From an uncultured Acidimicrobiales bacterium (lineage in GTDB: Bacteria; Actinomycetota; Acidimicrobiia; Acidimicrobiales; SZUA-35): DNA of 57,804 nucleotides. Of this stretch, positions 1 through 8,735 are shown one piece after another. The stretch is taken from the NCBI GenBank assembly GCA_938029215.1, contig CALHFG010000060.1:1-57804 (forward strand), read 5' to 3'. The position numbers and the translations under genes were made by a program. Positions within the stretch are counted from its first letter, which is position 1. The number at the start of each line of letters is the position of its first letter. The notes under the pieces are model-generated. The model had not been told where the DNA came from and did no database searches. It saw only the letters and a program-made list of their open reading frames with translations.

Positions 1-979
1 GGAACGCGTCGTCCAGACCCAAAACGATGGAGCCGTCCACCGTGTAGGCGCGGGCTTCAAGCGCGGCAGCAACATCGAGGATCCGAACCCAAAGTGCCTC
101 CGCTATCGAGTGAGTCAGTTGCCGAGGGTCGCTGAGGATCCATGGCAGCACGTCGTCGGCGGGCGCGTTCCAGTAGGTGACATTGGGGAACAGATCTACC
201 GTCGACACGAACTGCCACAACGCACGGCGGGCGGCGTCGTTGTCGGTGATGAGCTCGATCACGCTGATCTTGCCCTCGGGGCCCTCCGGGTTCCAGTCGA
301 GCTTGGTGCGGTAGCGCACATATCCCACCGGTCGGCCATCGACGGAGGCGACTACCCACCGCTGTTTCGACTGTCCTTCCCTGAACTCCTTATGGTCCAT
401 GAACACCCGATGTTCCCAATACCAGTCGGGCCGTTCATACGAGCCGGGCCGGCTTGCCGTAGCCATATCGAAGATGGCGGGAACGATTGAGCGGGCCGCG
501 TCGGTGTCGATGAGCTTCAATGCGACGCCAGGCTCGGGCGCAATCGATGTCTTCCGTGCGTCGAACCCCACCTCACGCCATTCCGACGCGGGCCCGTATC
601 CAAAGCGAGAGTAGATCCCGTACTCGGTGGCCCATAGAGCGGCCACGGGCTGCCCCCGATCGATCGCCTGCCGAAGGTGTAGTTCCATCATGCGCGACAG
701 CAGGCCGCGCCGCCGGTGAGTGGGGAGGACCGATACCACCGTGGTGGCCGCCATCGCCACCTCGTTGCCGGGGACTCGGAGGTTGAAGTCGAACGAGCTA
801 AACGTCCCCACCATTTGGTCGTCGTCGAACGCTGCGATCGACGTCTCGGTTGGGAAGGATGCGGCAAACCGGGCGTCGAGCTCTGCGTCCGGTTCATGAT
901 CCCCACCGAACGCCCTCACAATCGAACGTTGGAACTCGGGCCGGTCGTCCTCTTCGAGGAATCGAACATCCACAGTCAT
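1..979 (-). CDS. Eis-family GNAT N-acetyltransferase (3' end cut by window)
   Basis: Reading the minus strand from an ATG at 979 gives 326 uninterrupted codons that run off the left edge, so the C-terminus is missing. The first 130 residues look like a GNAT fold: a VVSVLPTHRRRGLLSRMM segment gives the acetyl-CoA pyrophosphate-binding loop, followed by ALWATEYGIYSRFGYG, which is typical of Eis proteins. A second GNAT-like half follows, and the final visible part (ADDVLPWILSDPRQL, then LWVRILDVAAALEARAY) matches the start of the sterol-carrier-like C-terminal domain of Eis enzymes. Eis proteins acetylate lysines or aminoglycosides; the substrate here cannot be told. It is divergent from the small membrane protein at 1094. 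Family assignment is firm, function is inferred. Confidence 0.85.
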   Translation of the reverse strand, partial: MTVDVRFLEEDDRPEFQRSIVRAFGGDHEPDAELDARFAASFPTETSIAAFDDDQMVGTFSSFDFNLRVPGNEVAMAATTVVSVLPTHRRRGLLSRMMELHLRQAIDRGQPVAALWATEYGIYSRFGYGPASEWREVGFDARKTSIAPEPGVALKLIDTDAARSIVPAIFDMATASRPGSYERPDWYWEHRVFMDHKEFREGQSKQRWVVASVDGRPVGYVRYRTKLDWNPEGPEGKISVIELITDNDAARRALWQFVSTVDLFPNVTYWNAPADDVLPWILSDPRQLTHSIAEALWVRILDVAAALEARAYTVDGSIVLGLDDAF

Positions 980-1093
980 AGGGCAACGCTACCGGTCGCT
1001 GCTCTTGCTAGCCGGAGATTTCCAGGACGGTAAATGCACTTAGTGACCCGCCGAACAGGCGAAAGACGACAACAATGGTCGATAGGAGGATCT

Positions 1094-1513
1094 ATGGAAG
1101 CACCTGGAAGTGACATCAAAGTCGGCGGAACCCGAGGCGGCTTCGGCACGTTTGTTGCCGGCGCAGCCCTTGCCGCAGTGTCGGCATGGTTCTTTGTCGA
1201 CTCGGTCCGGGTCGTCGGTGGCCACGGAGGGTTCATCTCCGGCCGCTTCGGTGGCGGTGGCAGCAGCGGCATCATCTTCCTACCACTGTTTGTCTCAATC
1301 GTCTGGCTCTTCGTCAACGCCAAGAAACCATGGCCGTGGGTGCTGTTCGCCGTGGGGGTCGCCCTCATCGGGATCGACATCATTTCGAGTCTTCGATTCT
1401 GGTTCGACCTGAAGCTGTCCTACTTCTTGATCATGCTGTTCGGCTTCGCTGCCGGCCTGGGCATGATCATTCGAGCGATGCAGGCGATGCCCAAAGAGTT
1501 CCTGAGCTCCTAG
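1094..1513 (+). CDS. small four-helix membrane protein, function unknown
   Basis: This encodes 139 residues if translation starts at the ATG at 1094, chosen because a strong Shine-Dalgarno (AGGAGG, about 1085-1090) precedes it; the frame is open further upstream to 1034 but without a good ribosome binding site. Four hydrophobic segments are visible: about residues 15-40, 58-75, 80-102 and 108-130. A Gly/Ser-rich loop (GGFISGRFGGGGSSG) separates the first two. I recognise no family. Its stop lies ten bases from the stop of the convergent acyl-CoA-dehydrogenase-like gene. Confidence 0.7.
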   Translation: MEAPGSDIKVGGTRGGFGTFVAGAALAAVSAWFFVDSVRVVGGHGGFISGRFGGGGSSGIIFLPLFVSIVWLFVNAKKPWPWVLFAVGVALIGIDIISSLRFWFDLKLSYFLIMLFGFAAGLGMIIRAMQAMPKEFLSS

Positions 1514-1522
1514 CTCTTCGCC

Positions 1523-2659
1523 CTACAGCGTGGCAAGCGACGTAGGTAACCCAAAACCAAACCGGCCCAGCGGCTCTAAGGTGCGCGGTGCCACCATCGC
1601 ATGCTGCGACGCCACGTGCACGTCCCGAAAGACCCGTTGCAACGCACTGGTGTTATAGACCGCGGCTCCGCCAGCAGCGGTGTAGCAAAGGTCGACAGCT
1701 TCAATCGACCGCTTCATTCCCGCGGTTGCCGCCAAGCGAAGCTCGACCCGTAACTCATCGCTGATGCCAGAACCGGCCTCGATGGTCTTCCAGGCTCGAT
1801 CCGAAACCGACAGGAGATAGGACCGAGCTTGACCAACGGCGGCCTGAGCAGTAGCTAGCTCGCTCTGCACCACGGCTCGTTCGGCCAAGGACTTCGACGA
1901 ACTCTGCGGCTTCTTTTCACCTAGCTCCACCAGCTCAGCGATGGCCCGATCAGCCAGACCGATGGCGACCGCGGTCACGCCGCAGGCCAGCGCTCCGAAA
2001 AAGGAAAATTGACCGGCTGCGCCATCGACGACCGGCGAGGCACCGGCGAGCTGAGCCCAACGACCGTCGGGCACAAACGCGTCGGTGACTGCGTAGTGGG
2101 TGGAGCCCGTACCTTTGAGCCCGCTCACATGCCAGGTGTCCAGTAATTCAACATCGGCCGGGTCGAAGAACACGAAGGGAGCGGGAGAACCATCGGGAGC
2201 GGTCGTTGGGTCGCCGTTGGCGTCGACCACCATCACGCCACCGCCGATCCAGGTGCAGTGATCGATCCCTGACCCCCACGCCCATTCGCCGGTGACCTGC
2301 AGCCCGCCTTCCACCACGGTGGCTCGACCCGCTGGCATGCCGAATCCGCCGGTGCAGCTGGCCGGGTCGGCAAAGATCTTCTCGGCCCAGTCGGGGCGAA
2401 CCCGATAACCCGCCAGTGCGGTGGTGTTGGCGATCATGGCGCACCAACTAGCGGCACCATCGGCCCGGCCGATCTGAGCGAGCGCTTCGATCCCGTCGGA
2501 GATCGTGGCTCCCGGCCCTCCGTAGGCGGGCGGTGTCCACAGCCGGAACGCGCCCGCTTCGGTGAGAGCGGTCACGACCGCAGGATCGAGGCAGCCCGCC
2601 TGCTCGCTTGCGGCGGCCCGGTCGTTGGCCACAACGCACGCCTCATCCAGTGTGATCAT
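1523..2659 (-). CDS. acyl-CoA dehydrogenase-like flavoprotein (HsaA/DszC-type)
   Basis: A 378-residue flavoprotein of the acyl-CoA dehydrogenase superfamily. The N-terminal helical domain contains GAFRLWTPPAYGGPGAT and RADGAASWCAMIANTT, a pattern seen in the branch containing flavin-dependent monooxygenases such as HsaA and DszC and related dehydrogenases. The middle beta domain follows, and a C-terminal helical bundle carries ELRVELRLAATAGMKRSIEAVDL. Whether it dehydrogenates an acyl-CoA or hydroxylates a small substrate with FMNH2 cannot be decided. The start codon lies 39 bases after the sbcC stop, so it may be the last gene of an sbcD-sbcC transcript, although no functional link is obvious. 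Confidence 0.82.
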   Translation of the reverse strand: MITLDEACVVANDRAAASEQAGCLDPAVVTALTEAGAFRLWTPPAYGGPGATISDGIEALAQIGRADGAASWCAMIANTTALAGYRVRPDWAEKIFADPASCTGGFGMPAGRATVVEGGLQVTGEWAWGSGIDHCTWIGGGVMVVDANGDPTTAPDGSPAPFVFFDPADVELLDTWHVSGLKGTGSTHYAVTDAFVPDGRWAQLAGASPVVDGAAGQFSFFGALACGVTAVAIGLADRAIAELVELGEKKPQSSSKSLAERAVVQSELATAQAAVGQARSYLLSVSDRAWKTIEAGSGISDELRVELRLAATAGMKRSIEAVDLCYTAAGGAAVYNTSALQRVFRDVHVASQHAMVAPRTLEPLGRFGFGLPTSLATL

Positions 2660-2698
2660 GCCCCGAGACTAGATGGGCAGCGGGCAGTGCGTGAAACG

Positions 2699-5600
2699 CT
2701 ATGCGGCTTGCACAACCCGTGACCCACCCGAGGCAAGCTTCTCTACTTGGATACCGGCTGGTAGTGCATCACGGAGGGCGCCGACGTGGGTGATCACGCC
2801 GATCGTGATGCCATCGGATCGGAGTTGGTTGAGCATCTCGATGGTGTCTTCGATTGCGCCCTCGTCGAGCGATCCGAATCCTTCGTCGATGAATACCGAG
2901 TTGATTGCGGTTGCGCCGCTACTGGACAACACATCGCTCAAACCAAGAGCCAAACTGAGCGAGGTGTAGAACGTTTCGCCGCCCGACAGCGTGGTGACCT
3001 CTCGCTCGCCGCCGGTATGGGAGTCGATCACCTTCAGATCGAGGCCCCACTCGCCAGCACCCTTGATCGCTTGATCGGCAACGACCAGCTGGTAACGGCC
3101 ACGGCTCATCGGGTCGAGCCGAAGGTTCGCCATCGACACGACCTGATCCAGATGTTGGCGAAGAATGAACCCTTCCAACCCGATTCGTGATGCACCCTTC
3201 GCATTGCACAGATCAGCCACCGCCGCGCTGGCATCGGCGGCGGTCTGAAGAGCGACAAACTGCTCGCCCTTCTCTTCCCAACGGGCGATCAATGCCGTTG
3301 CCTGTTCGATCAGCTTTTCGGCTCTGGTTCGGACTTCGGTCGCCTCGGTTACCGCAAGATTGGCTGCCACCTGCTCGGTTTCGAGACTGCTCAGGTCGGG
3401 TGCGGTGTCGGGCAGCCCAAACTCGGCCAGTTGGGCGAGGGCAGCATCACAACGATCGGACTCGGATCGAAACGTCTCGGCCGCAGCTTCGAACCGTTTA
3501 ACGTCGTCGAGAGGGAGCGACGCAGAGAGCGCTTCTTCGACGGTGGGGAACCCGGCGGCCGCGAAAGCTGCGTCGAACGACTCCTGCAACGTCTCACAGC
3601 GGGTGCTGGCGCGTTCGTGGGCATCGGTCAGCTCGATCTGTTTGCCGAGCGCCTGCGCCAACTGTTCCACCTGGGCGAGGTCGGTTTGGAAGTCGACTCC
3701 TTCCCACGGCGCCAGTCGCTTTTCGAGTTCGGCGATGCGGGCCATGTCTGTGCGAGCGTTTTCTTCCAAGCGAGTCTGCTGGGTGGTCAGGTCTACTCGC
3801 TGCTGAGCGATGGTCGCGGTGAGCGCAACCTGGGCGCTGAGCTGCTGGTTGGCATCGTCCCGAAGATCCGCCTCGGCCTTCACGGCGGCGAGATCTCCCT
3901 GCCGATAGACAAGCTGGCGCTGCAGATCCTCGGCCGCTAGATCAACGTCAGCCTGCTGCAGTTCTGACGTGGCGTTGTCGATCAGGTCGCCGAGTTGATC
4001 AACGGTAGAGGCACAGTCGGCGATGGACTGGTCGAGGTTCTGGCGGTCGTTGATGAGGCCGGCCACGACCGGTTCGAGCTCCACTCTCCGTCGCGCAGCC
4101 TCTTCGGCCTCAGTGAGAGACAGGTGCAGTTGCTGACGTTGTTGTTCGGCTTGGGTGGCGGTGAGCCCTGGCGGGATGGCTGTGGTGCTGGCGTGGAGAA
4201 GTGCCTCGAGCCGGTCGAGATCGGAGGCTGCCGCCGTCAACACTGCGGTTGCCCGATCGACGTCGGCCTGGCTAGTCACCGTGTCGTCGTTGTCTGGGAC
4301 AGCTGGATTGGGATGATCGCAACTGCCACACACCGAGCATGGTTCCCCATCGACCAGATCCGCCGCCAAACGGGGCGCCACCGATCGGGCGAAACGAGCG
4401 GCGACGGCAGCCAACTGAGCCGCGGCGGCCGCTCTGCGGCCGCTGGCCTCAGCGACCTCGCCGGTGAGCCGAACAACGTCGGCGAACCTGGCCAGGTGCT
4501 GGTCGACCTGCTGCACTTCCGCCTGCAGGGAGGGGGTGGTGGCCTCGACCGAGCGCAGCCGCTCGACCTCGGTTTGGATCTCGGTGAGCGTGGTCAGTAG
4601 CTCGGTGCGGGACAGGTCGAGTTCGGCGCGGCGGCTGACTTGGCTGGCGTGCTCGGAGAGGGCGGCCTCGCGTTGGGTGGCCAACTTGATGTGGGCCTGG
4701 AGCGGAGCGAGCTCCTCAACGAGGTTGGCGTAGCGAAGCGTGGCCGCCGTGGAGCTGTCTACCTGGGCTTGAGCCGTTTGGGTTGCCGTCGCCACCGCCA
4801 CCGTCTGCTCGTCCAGATCCACCAGCTTGGCGGCGCCACTGGCGATTTGTTCGGTGTATTCGGCCACCCGGGTAGCGAGATCGGAACGTTCCCCGCTCCA
4901 CCGCACGGCGTCGTTCAACCCTTGTCGCCGCTGGTCGACCAGCTTCAGCGCCGCTGAGGCCGTGCCGCTGAGATCGATATCGTGTGGTCGGGCGAGTTGG
5001 GTGAGAGTGACTTGGAGATCCTCAAGTGATCGGCCACTCTGTTCCCGTTCCACGCGGGCAACTCCGAGGACTCGGTGGGCCTCGACCACCGGCGTGGCCC
5101 GACGGGATCGCTCGGCCGCGGCGGCGTTCCGTTCAATTGCTTCGCGGGCCTGATCTAGTTGGACCCGCAATTCCCGCTTTTGCTCTCGTTGCGTGAGCTT
5201 CTTGAGGATCTCTCCAGCACGGCCAAAGGCAGACGACGCCTCGCTGGCCTTGAGGGTGGCCGATTGCTCGGCATCGCGGAGCCAGGGAACTGCATGCGCG
5301 TTGACCACGGCCGTCGCGGTTCGAAGCCGGTCGACGATCGGGGCGTCGTCGTTGACGGTCTCGAGCACCACGACGCCATCGGGTAGTTCGATCGCATCCA
5401 GCTGGATGACAAGTGGTGCGGCCTCGGTGGCGATCGTTTCGTGAACGACCAAGGCGTCACGGGCAGCTGCGTCGGCGGCCTTTGCGTCGGCCACAAGGGC
5501 CTGCACCGCCTTGTCCACCAGGTCGGTTCCAAAGAGGGTACGGAACAGCAGCTTTCGGTCGCTGGACTTATCGACCAGCAGTTTCTTGAACTCGCCCTGG

Positions 5601-6067
5601 GGGAGAAGCCCGACCCGTTCGAACTGGCTCTTGTCTAGGCCGATCAGCTGACGGCACTGCTCGTTGACCTCAAGGGTCTTGTTGGCTACCGCTTCCCATT
5701 GCCCGGAGGTCCATCGGTAGAGGTACGCGGTAGCCGGCTTCTCCGTTGTTCCGGTGCCTTTGGTTTTGGGCCGCTCCTGGCGTGGTGACCGCACCACCTT
5801 CCAACGGTCGTTGCCAGCGGTAAACACCAGCTCAACCTGGGTTTGTTGGCGGGCCGACGCATGGTCGGAGCGGACCGATGTCTCGGGTCGCTGGCCCGGA
5901 AGTCGTCCGTAGAGTCCGAATGTGAGCGCATCGAAAATGGTGGTTTTCCCGGCCCCCGTTTCGCCCGTGACGCTGAACAGTCCTTTTTCTGAAAGAGGAA
6001 GGAAGTCGATGACTTCACGACCGGCGTAGGGGCCGAACCCTTCGATTGTCAGTTCACAGAACTGCAT
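2699..6067 (-). CDS. sbcC: exonuclease SbcC (ATPase/coiled-coil subunit)
   Basis: A 1122-residue Rad50-like ATPase. The N-terminus has the Walker A loop GETGAGKTTIFDAL. Two long coiled coils flank a zinc-hook CxxC (CSVCGSC, about residue 577). The C-terminus has the ABC signature TTLSGGETFYTSLSLALG, Walker B (SVFIDEGFGSLDE) and the H-loop GVITHVG. With SbcD it forms the SbcCD nuclease that opens hairpins and processes blocked DNA ends. The start codon overlaps the sbcD stop as ATGA, implying translational coupling. The length is usual for the family, and all catalytic motifs are intact. Confidence 0.97.
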   Translation of the reverse strand: MQFCELTIEGFGPYAGREVIDFLPLSEKGLFSVTGETGAGKTTIFDALTFGLYGRLPGQRPETSVRSDHASARQQTQVELVFTAGNDRWKVVRSPRQERPKTKGTGTTEKPATAYLYRWTSGQWEAVANKTLEVNEQCRQLIGLDKSQFERVGLLPQGEFKKLLVDKSSDRKLLFRTLFGTDLVDKAVQALVADAKAADAAARDALVVHETIATEAAPLVIQLDAIELPDGVVVLETVNDDAPIVDRLRTATAVVNAHAVPWLRDAEQSATLKASEASSAFGRAGEILKKLTQREQKRELRVQLDQAREAIERNAAAAERSRRATPVVEAHRVLGVARVEREQSGRSLEDLQVTLTQLARPHDIDLSGTASAALKLVDQRRQGLNDAVRWSGERSDLATRVAEYTEQIASGAAKLVDLDEQTVAVATATQTAQAQVDSSTAATLRYANLVEELAPLQAHIKLATQREAALSEHASQVSRRAELDLSRTELLTTLTEIQTEVERLRSVEATTPSLQAEVQQVDQHLARFADVVRLTGEVAEASGRRAAAAAQLAAVAARFARSVAPRLAADLVDGEPCSVCGSCDHPNPAVPDNDDTVTSQADVDRATAVLTAAASDLDRLEALLHASTTAIPPGLTATQAEQQRQQLHLSLTEAEEAARRRVELEPVVAGLINDRQNLDQSIADCASTVDQLGDLIDNATSELQQADVDLAAEDLQRQLVYRQGDLAAVKAEADLRDDANQQLSAQVALTATIAQQRVDLTTQQTRLEENARTDMARIAELEKRLAPWEGVDFQTDLAQVEQLAQALGKQIELTDAHERASTRCETLQESFDAAFAAAGFPTVEEALSASLPLDDVKRFEAAAETFRSESDRCDAALAQLAEFGLPDTAPDLSSLETEQVAANLAVTEATEVRTRAEKLIEQATALIARWEEKGEQFVALQTAADASAAVADLCNAKGASRIGLEGFILRQHLDQVVSMANLRLDPMSRGRYQLVVADQAIKGAGEWGLDLKVIDSHTGGEREVTTLSGGETFYTSLSLALGLSDVLSSSGATAINSVFIDEGFGSLDEGAIEDTIEMLNQLRSDGITIGVITHVGALRDALPAGIQVEKLASGGSRVVQAA

Positions 6068-7356
6068 CAGGCGACGCCTTCGCTCTGGTCTCCCCAGAGA
6101 TCGAGGGTCGACTGTTCGGTCTCGGGTGCCGACGGGCTCAGTGCATCGGCTTCGTCGGCCACGATGGCATCGATCAAATCAGAGCGAACCGCATCGACGT
6201 TGCCCAAATCGGCACCGGCATCGACCAGCGCACCGATGATGAGGTTGAACTGTTCAAGATCGGGCTCTGCCTGGGTGGCGGTTCGCAGAAACTCTTCCAC
6301 CTGTTGAGCCAGAGATGTAGTGGTCTCATCGGCAAGGGATGCACGGCCCAATGACGTCTGCATCGACCGCTGACGAAGTTCGATGAGGTGGGGGAACACA
6401 TCTTCGAGCCGTCGTTTTGCATTGGGAATGGGTGTTGGGTCGGTGAGGTCGACCCTTACCAGGTGCTCAACATCGGGTTCCATGGCGACGAGATCATGAA
6501 AGCTGCCCGACACGGTGCGAACCCCGCGGCCGACCGGAACGTCGATCAGGGTGGTGGAGCAGTCTCCGGCGGCGTCCATATCGACCAGAACAACCGACTT
6601 CTGGCCGGTCTCGCTAAAGGAGTAGGGGAGCGGGGTGCCGGAGTACCGGATGGTCTCGAGCCCGCGGACGGTTTGGGGGCGATGGAGGTGGCCGAGGGCC
6701 GTATAGCTGAACGCCTCGAAGATCTCTGCGCCGATGTGATCGGTGTTTCCCACCGTGATCGCCGGCGTGCGCTCGGAGTCACTGCCTTTGCCGCCGGCGA
6801 TGAAGCCATGGGCGATCGACAACGACCGCATGCCCTCTGGGATCGCGGCGATAGCGGCTTCGGCGCAGGCGGTGACAACTTGATTGTGGGTGAATGGCCC
6901 CTCGGCGGGGTCGAGCAGGCCGAAGTCCGCTGGCATCATGCGGGGATCGAGAAACGGAATAGCTGCGATAGCGAGCGGGCCGTCGGAGTAGGTGCGAACC
7001 ACCACATCGGCATCGCCGGAAGCACCTACGGGAAATCCGCCTCGAAGAATCAGGCCGCTGGCTTCGGTGGCCGAGCTGTACATGGCGACACGATCGGCCG
7101 AATCGTGATTTCCCGAGATAGCGGCGACCTCGATACCCGCCGTAGTGAGTGCCGCGATCGTCCGGTCGAACGCTCGCATCGCCTCCGCCGGGGGAGTGGA
7201 ACGGTCATAGATGTCGCCAGCGATCACCACGAGCTCGACATCTTGTTCGATCGCGACCGCGGCAAACCACTGCAAAAACGCCTCTTGGTCCGGGAGCAAA
7301 CCATAGGTCCCGAACGACCGGCCAAGATGCCAGTCTGAGGTGTGCAAGATCTTCAT
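6067..7356 (-). CDS. sbcD: exonuclease SbcD (metallophosphoesterase subunit)
   Basis: A 429-residue Mre11-like nuclease. Metallophosphoesterase motifs appear in order: KILHTSDWHLG at the N-terminus (metal ligands D and H), VVIAGDIYDRSTPP, ISGNHDSADR, then SIAHGF and ALGHLHRPQ. The C-terminal capping region carries the DLTDPTPIPNA segment. It is the first gene of the sbcD-sbcC pair, and the ATGA overlap fixes their stoichiometric translation. The 112 bases upstream (7357-7468), shared with the M15 peptidase transcribed in the same direction, show no clear SOS box or other operator that I can recognise. Confidence 0.97.
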   Translation of the reverse strand: MKILHTSDWHLGRSFGTYGLLPDQEAFLQWFAAVAIEQDVELVVIAGDIYDRSTPPAEAMRAFDRTIAALTTAGIEVAAISGNHDSADRVAMYSSATEASGLILRGGFPVGASGDADVVVRTYSDGPLAIAAIPFLDPRMMPADFGLLDPAEGPFTHNQVVTACAEAAIAAIPEGMRSLSIAHGFIAGGKGSDSERTPAITVGNTDHIGAEIFEAFSYTALGHLHRPQTVRGLETIRYSGTPLPYSFSETGQKSVVLVDMDAAGDCSTTLIDVPVGRGVRTVSGSFHDLVAMEPDVEHLVRVDLTDPTPIPNAKRRLEDVFPHLIELRQRSMQTSLGRASLADETTTSLAQQVEEFLRTATQAEPDLEQFNLIIGALVDAGADLGNVDAVRSDLIDAIVADEADALSPSAPETEQSTLDLWGDQSEGVA

Positions 7357-7468
7357 ATGACCAGCATCGCGAGGGGGTGTGACAGAGTTCGGGATACTCG
7401 GCCGAATATTCTTGTGTTCTTTCGTGTAGCGACCCTGTGAACTGGGAATACAGATGTGGGGAGAATAA

Positions 7469-8368
7469 TTACCTGCCGTTGTGGCTGAAGTGTTGATAGT
7501 CCTTCAGCGAGTTCCAGTTACCTCCCCATTTCCAGCCCATCCGAGCAAAGGCTGCTACCGCGGTGCTTTCGGGTCCGATCATGCCCCGTCGGTCCCAGCT
7601 CCGGTCGCCAAACGAACCCGAAATCGCGGGGATCACTCGCTGGCCCTTGACGTACGGATTCTGAAATGGGTTGATGTCGATGGCGAGTCCCGAGGCATGT
7701 TCGCTGAAGCGTGAGCCACCCGTGACCCTGCGGCACACAAACGACGACGTGTTATTGGTGTCGCCGAAGTGGGGCGGCCGGGTATCGCGCGGTTCAACGA
7801 TACGCATCTCCTCGATTGGGAATCGCTCGTTGAACAGATCTTCAAAGATCTGCACGATGCCCTCGGCGACGTCGGCGTGCACGATCATCTCTCCGGTGTG
7901 AGGGAGACCATCGAACCCTACGAACGACATCGTCAGGTACCGGAGGTCCTCTGCCGTCACGGGGCAGTCTTCATGCCATGTGGAGCGTTCCAATGCTTCG
8001 CCCGACAACGGTTCGATGCTCGACCGAAAAACCCCGTCGTCCGGTGGCGGCGGGATGGTGTCAACCGTTGGGAGTTGGCGTTCCCTCAGGGCATACGGCG
8101 TCGCCTGCACTCGGGCAGCACCGGTCGGGTCGGTCGCGATCACGGCCTGTGGAACGCCTCCTCGGATGGTCAGGGGAGGCGTGGTGGAGGTTGACGTCGA
8201 CGTGGAGGACATGGGCACTGCGGGTATGCCGGTCCCGGAAGGTGCAGCGGTCCCGGAGGGCGCAGTGCCGGTGGTGGCCGGAATCGATGACGCTTGATTC
8301 GGGCTGGTGCAGGCGGTCACGACAATCGTGGAGAGGACGATCCCCAAAAAGCTCCCGCGTCGACCCAT
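7469..8368 (-). CDS. M15-family D-Ala-D-Ala carboxypeptidase-like lipoprotein
   Basis: This 299-residue protein begins with a lipoprotein signal (SFLGIVLSTIVVTAC, lipobox VTAC) followed by a Ser/Thr/Pro-rich linker of about 60 residues. The C-terminal domain has zinc-peptidase motifs of the M15 group: FSEHASGLAIDINPF (H and D ligands, about residue 222) and a terminal DYQHFSHNG. It probably trims peptidoglycan stem peptides or cross-links at the outer face of the membrane. It is transcribed away from oleA; the 367-base gap between them carries a short tandem repeat. Confidence 0.88.
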   Translation of the reverse strand: MGRRGSFLGIVLSTIVVTACTSPNQASSIPATTGTAPSGTAAPSGTGIPAVPMSSTSTSTSTTPPLTIRGGVPQAVIATDPTGAARVQATPYALRERQLPTVDTIPPPPDDGVFRSSIEPLSGEALERSTWHEDCPVTAEDLRYLTMSFVGFDGLPHTGEMIVHADVAEGIVQIFEDLFNERFPIEEMRIVEPRDTRPPHFGDTNNTSSFVCRRVTGGSRFSEHASGLAIDINPFQNPYVKGQRVIPAISGSFGDRSWDRRGMIGPESTAVAAFARMGWKWGGNWNSLKDYQHFSHNGR

Positions 8369-8735
8369 CGTTCCAGTGTTTCACGCGTGCGGTGTTCGAC
8401 GTCGGAGCGACCGTTGTCACGCAGAATTCCTCCGACAAAACTCAATGAAGTGCGAGTAGTGACCGACGTAGATAGTGAGCAGCGGTCATCAGTGATGGCC
8501 GTTCGCTACGCAGGGGTCGGTCAGTCGTGCGGCGGGCAAACCTTCGACACCGGCCCCTGTGTCCAATCTGTTCGGTGCTGGCTGTTTGGTGCTGGTTGTT
8601 AGGTGCTGACATGTCGCCCCAGCGCGCCACCCGACAACTCAGCCGATGAGACAACGGCGAACTAGGTTGCCTTTGACTGCACCTTTTGGGCGAGAGCCTG
8701 CGAGACTGCCAAGACCTCTGTGACGAGGTACTTAT
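8369..8735. other. 367-base intergenic region between M15 peptidase and oleA
   Basis: This divergent gap should hold promoters for both the M15 lipoprotein gene and the ole cluster. I see three copies of a 14-base-period repeat (annotated separately), a TTGACT hexamer near 8670 without a convincing -10 partner, and no tRNA or small gene with a credible ribosome binding site. The minus-strand open frame at 8442-8654 has an Arg-rich, shadow-like composition and is not called. Confidence 0.5.
8574..8608 (+). repeat. three direct repeats of GGTGCTG at 14-base spacing
   Basis: GGTGCTG starts at 8574, 8588 and 8602, exactly 14 bases apart. The first two full units are GGTGCTGGCTGTTT and GGTGCTGGTTGTTA, so they match at 12 of 14 positions. 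The array ends about 130 bases before the oleA start. Such phased repeats could be regulator binding sites for the ole cluster or a slippage-derived microsatellite; the sequence alone does not decide. Confidence 0.6.

Noticed and set aside
7357-7468. Possible SOS box upstream of sbcD
   Set aside because: Only a short TCGGCCGA palindrome is present; no GAAC-N4-GTTC actinobacterial LexA pattern.
8442-8654. 70-codon minus-strand frame between the M15 gene and oleA
   Set aside because: Arg-rich composition, no Shine-Dalgarno and no recognisable motif.
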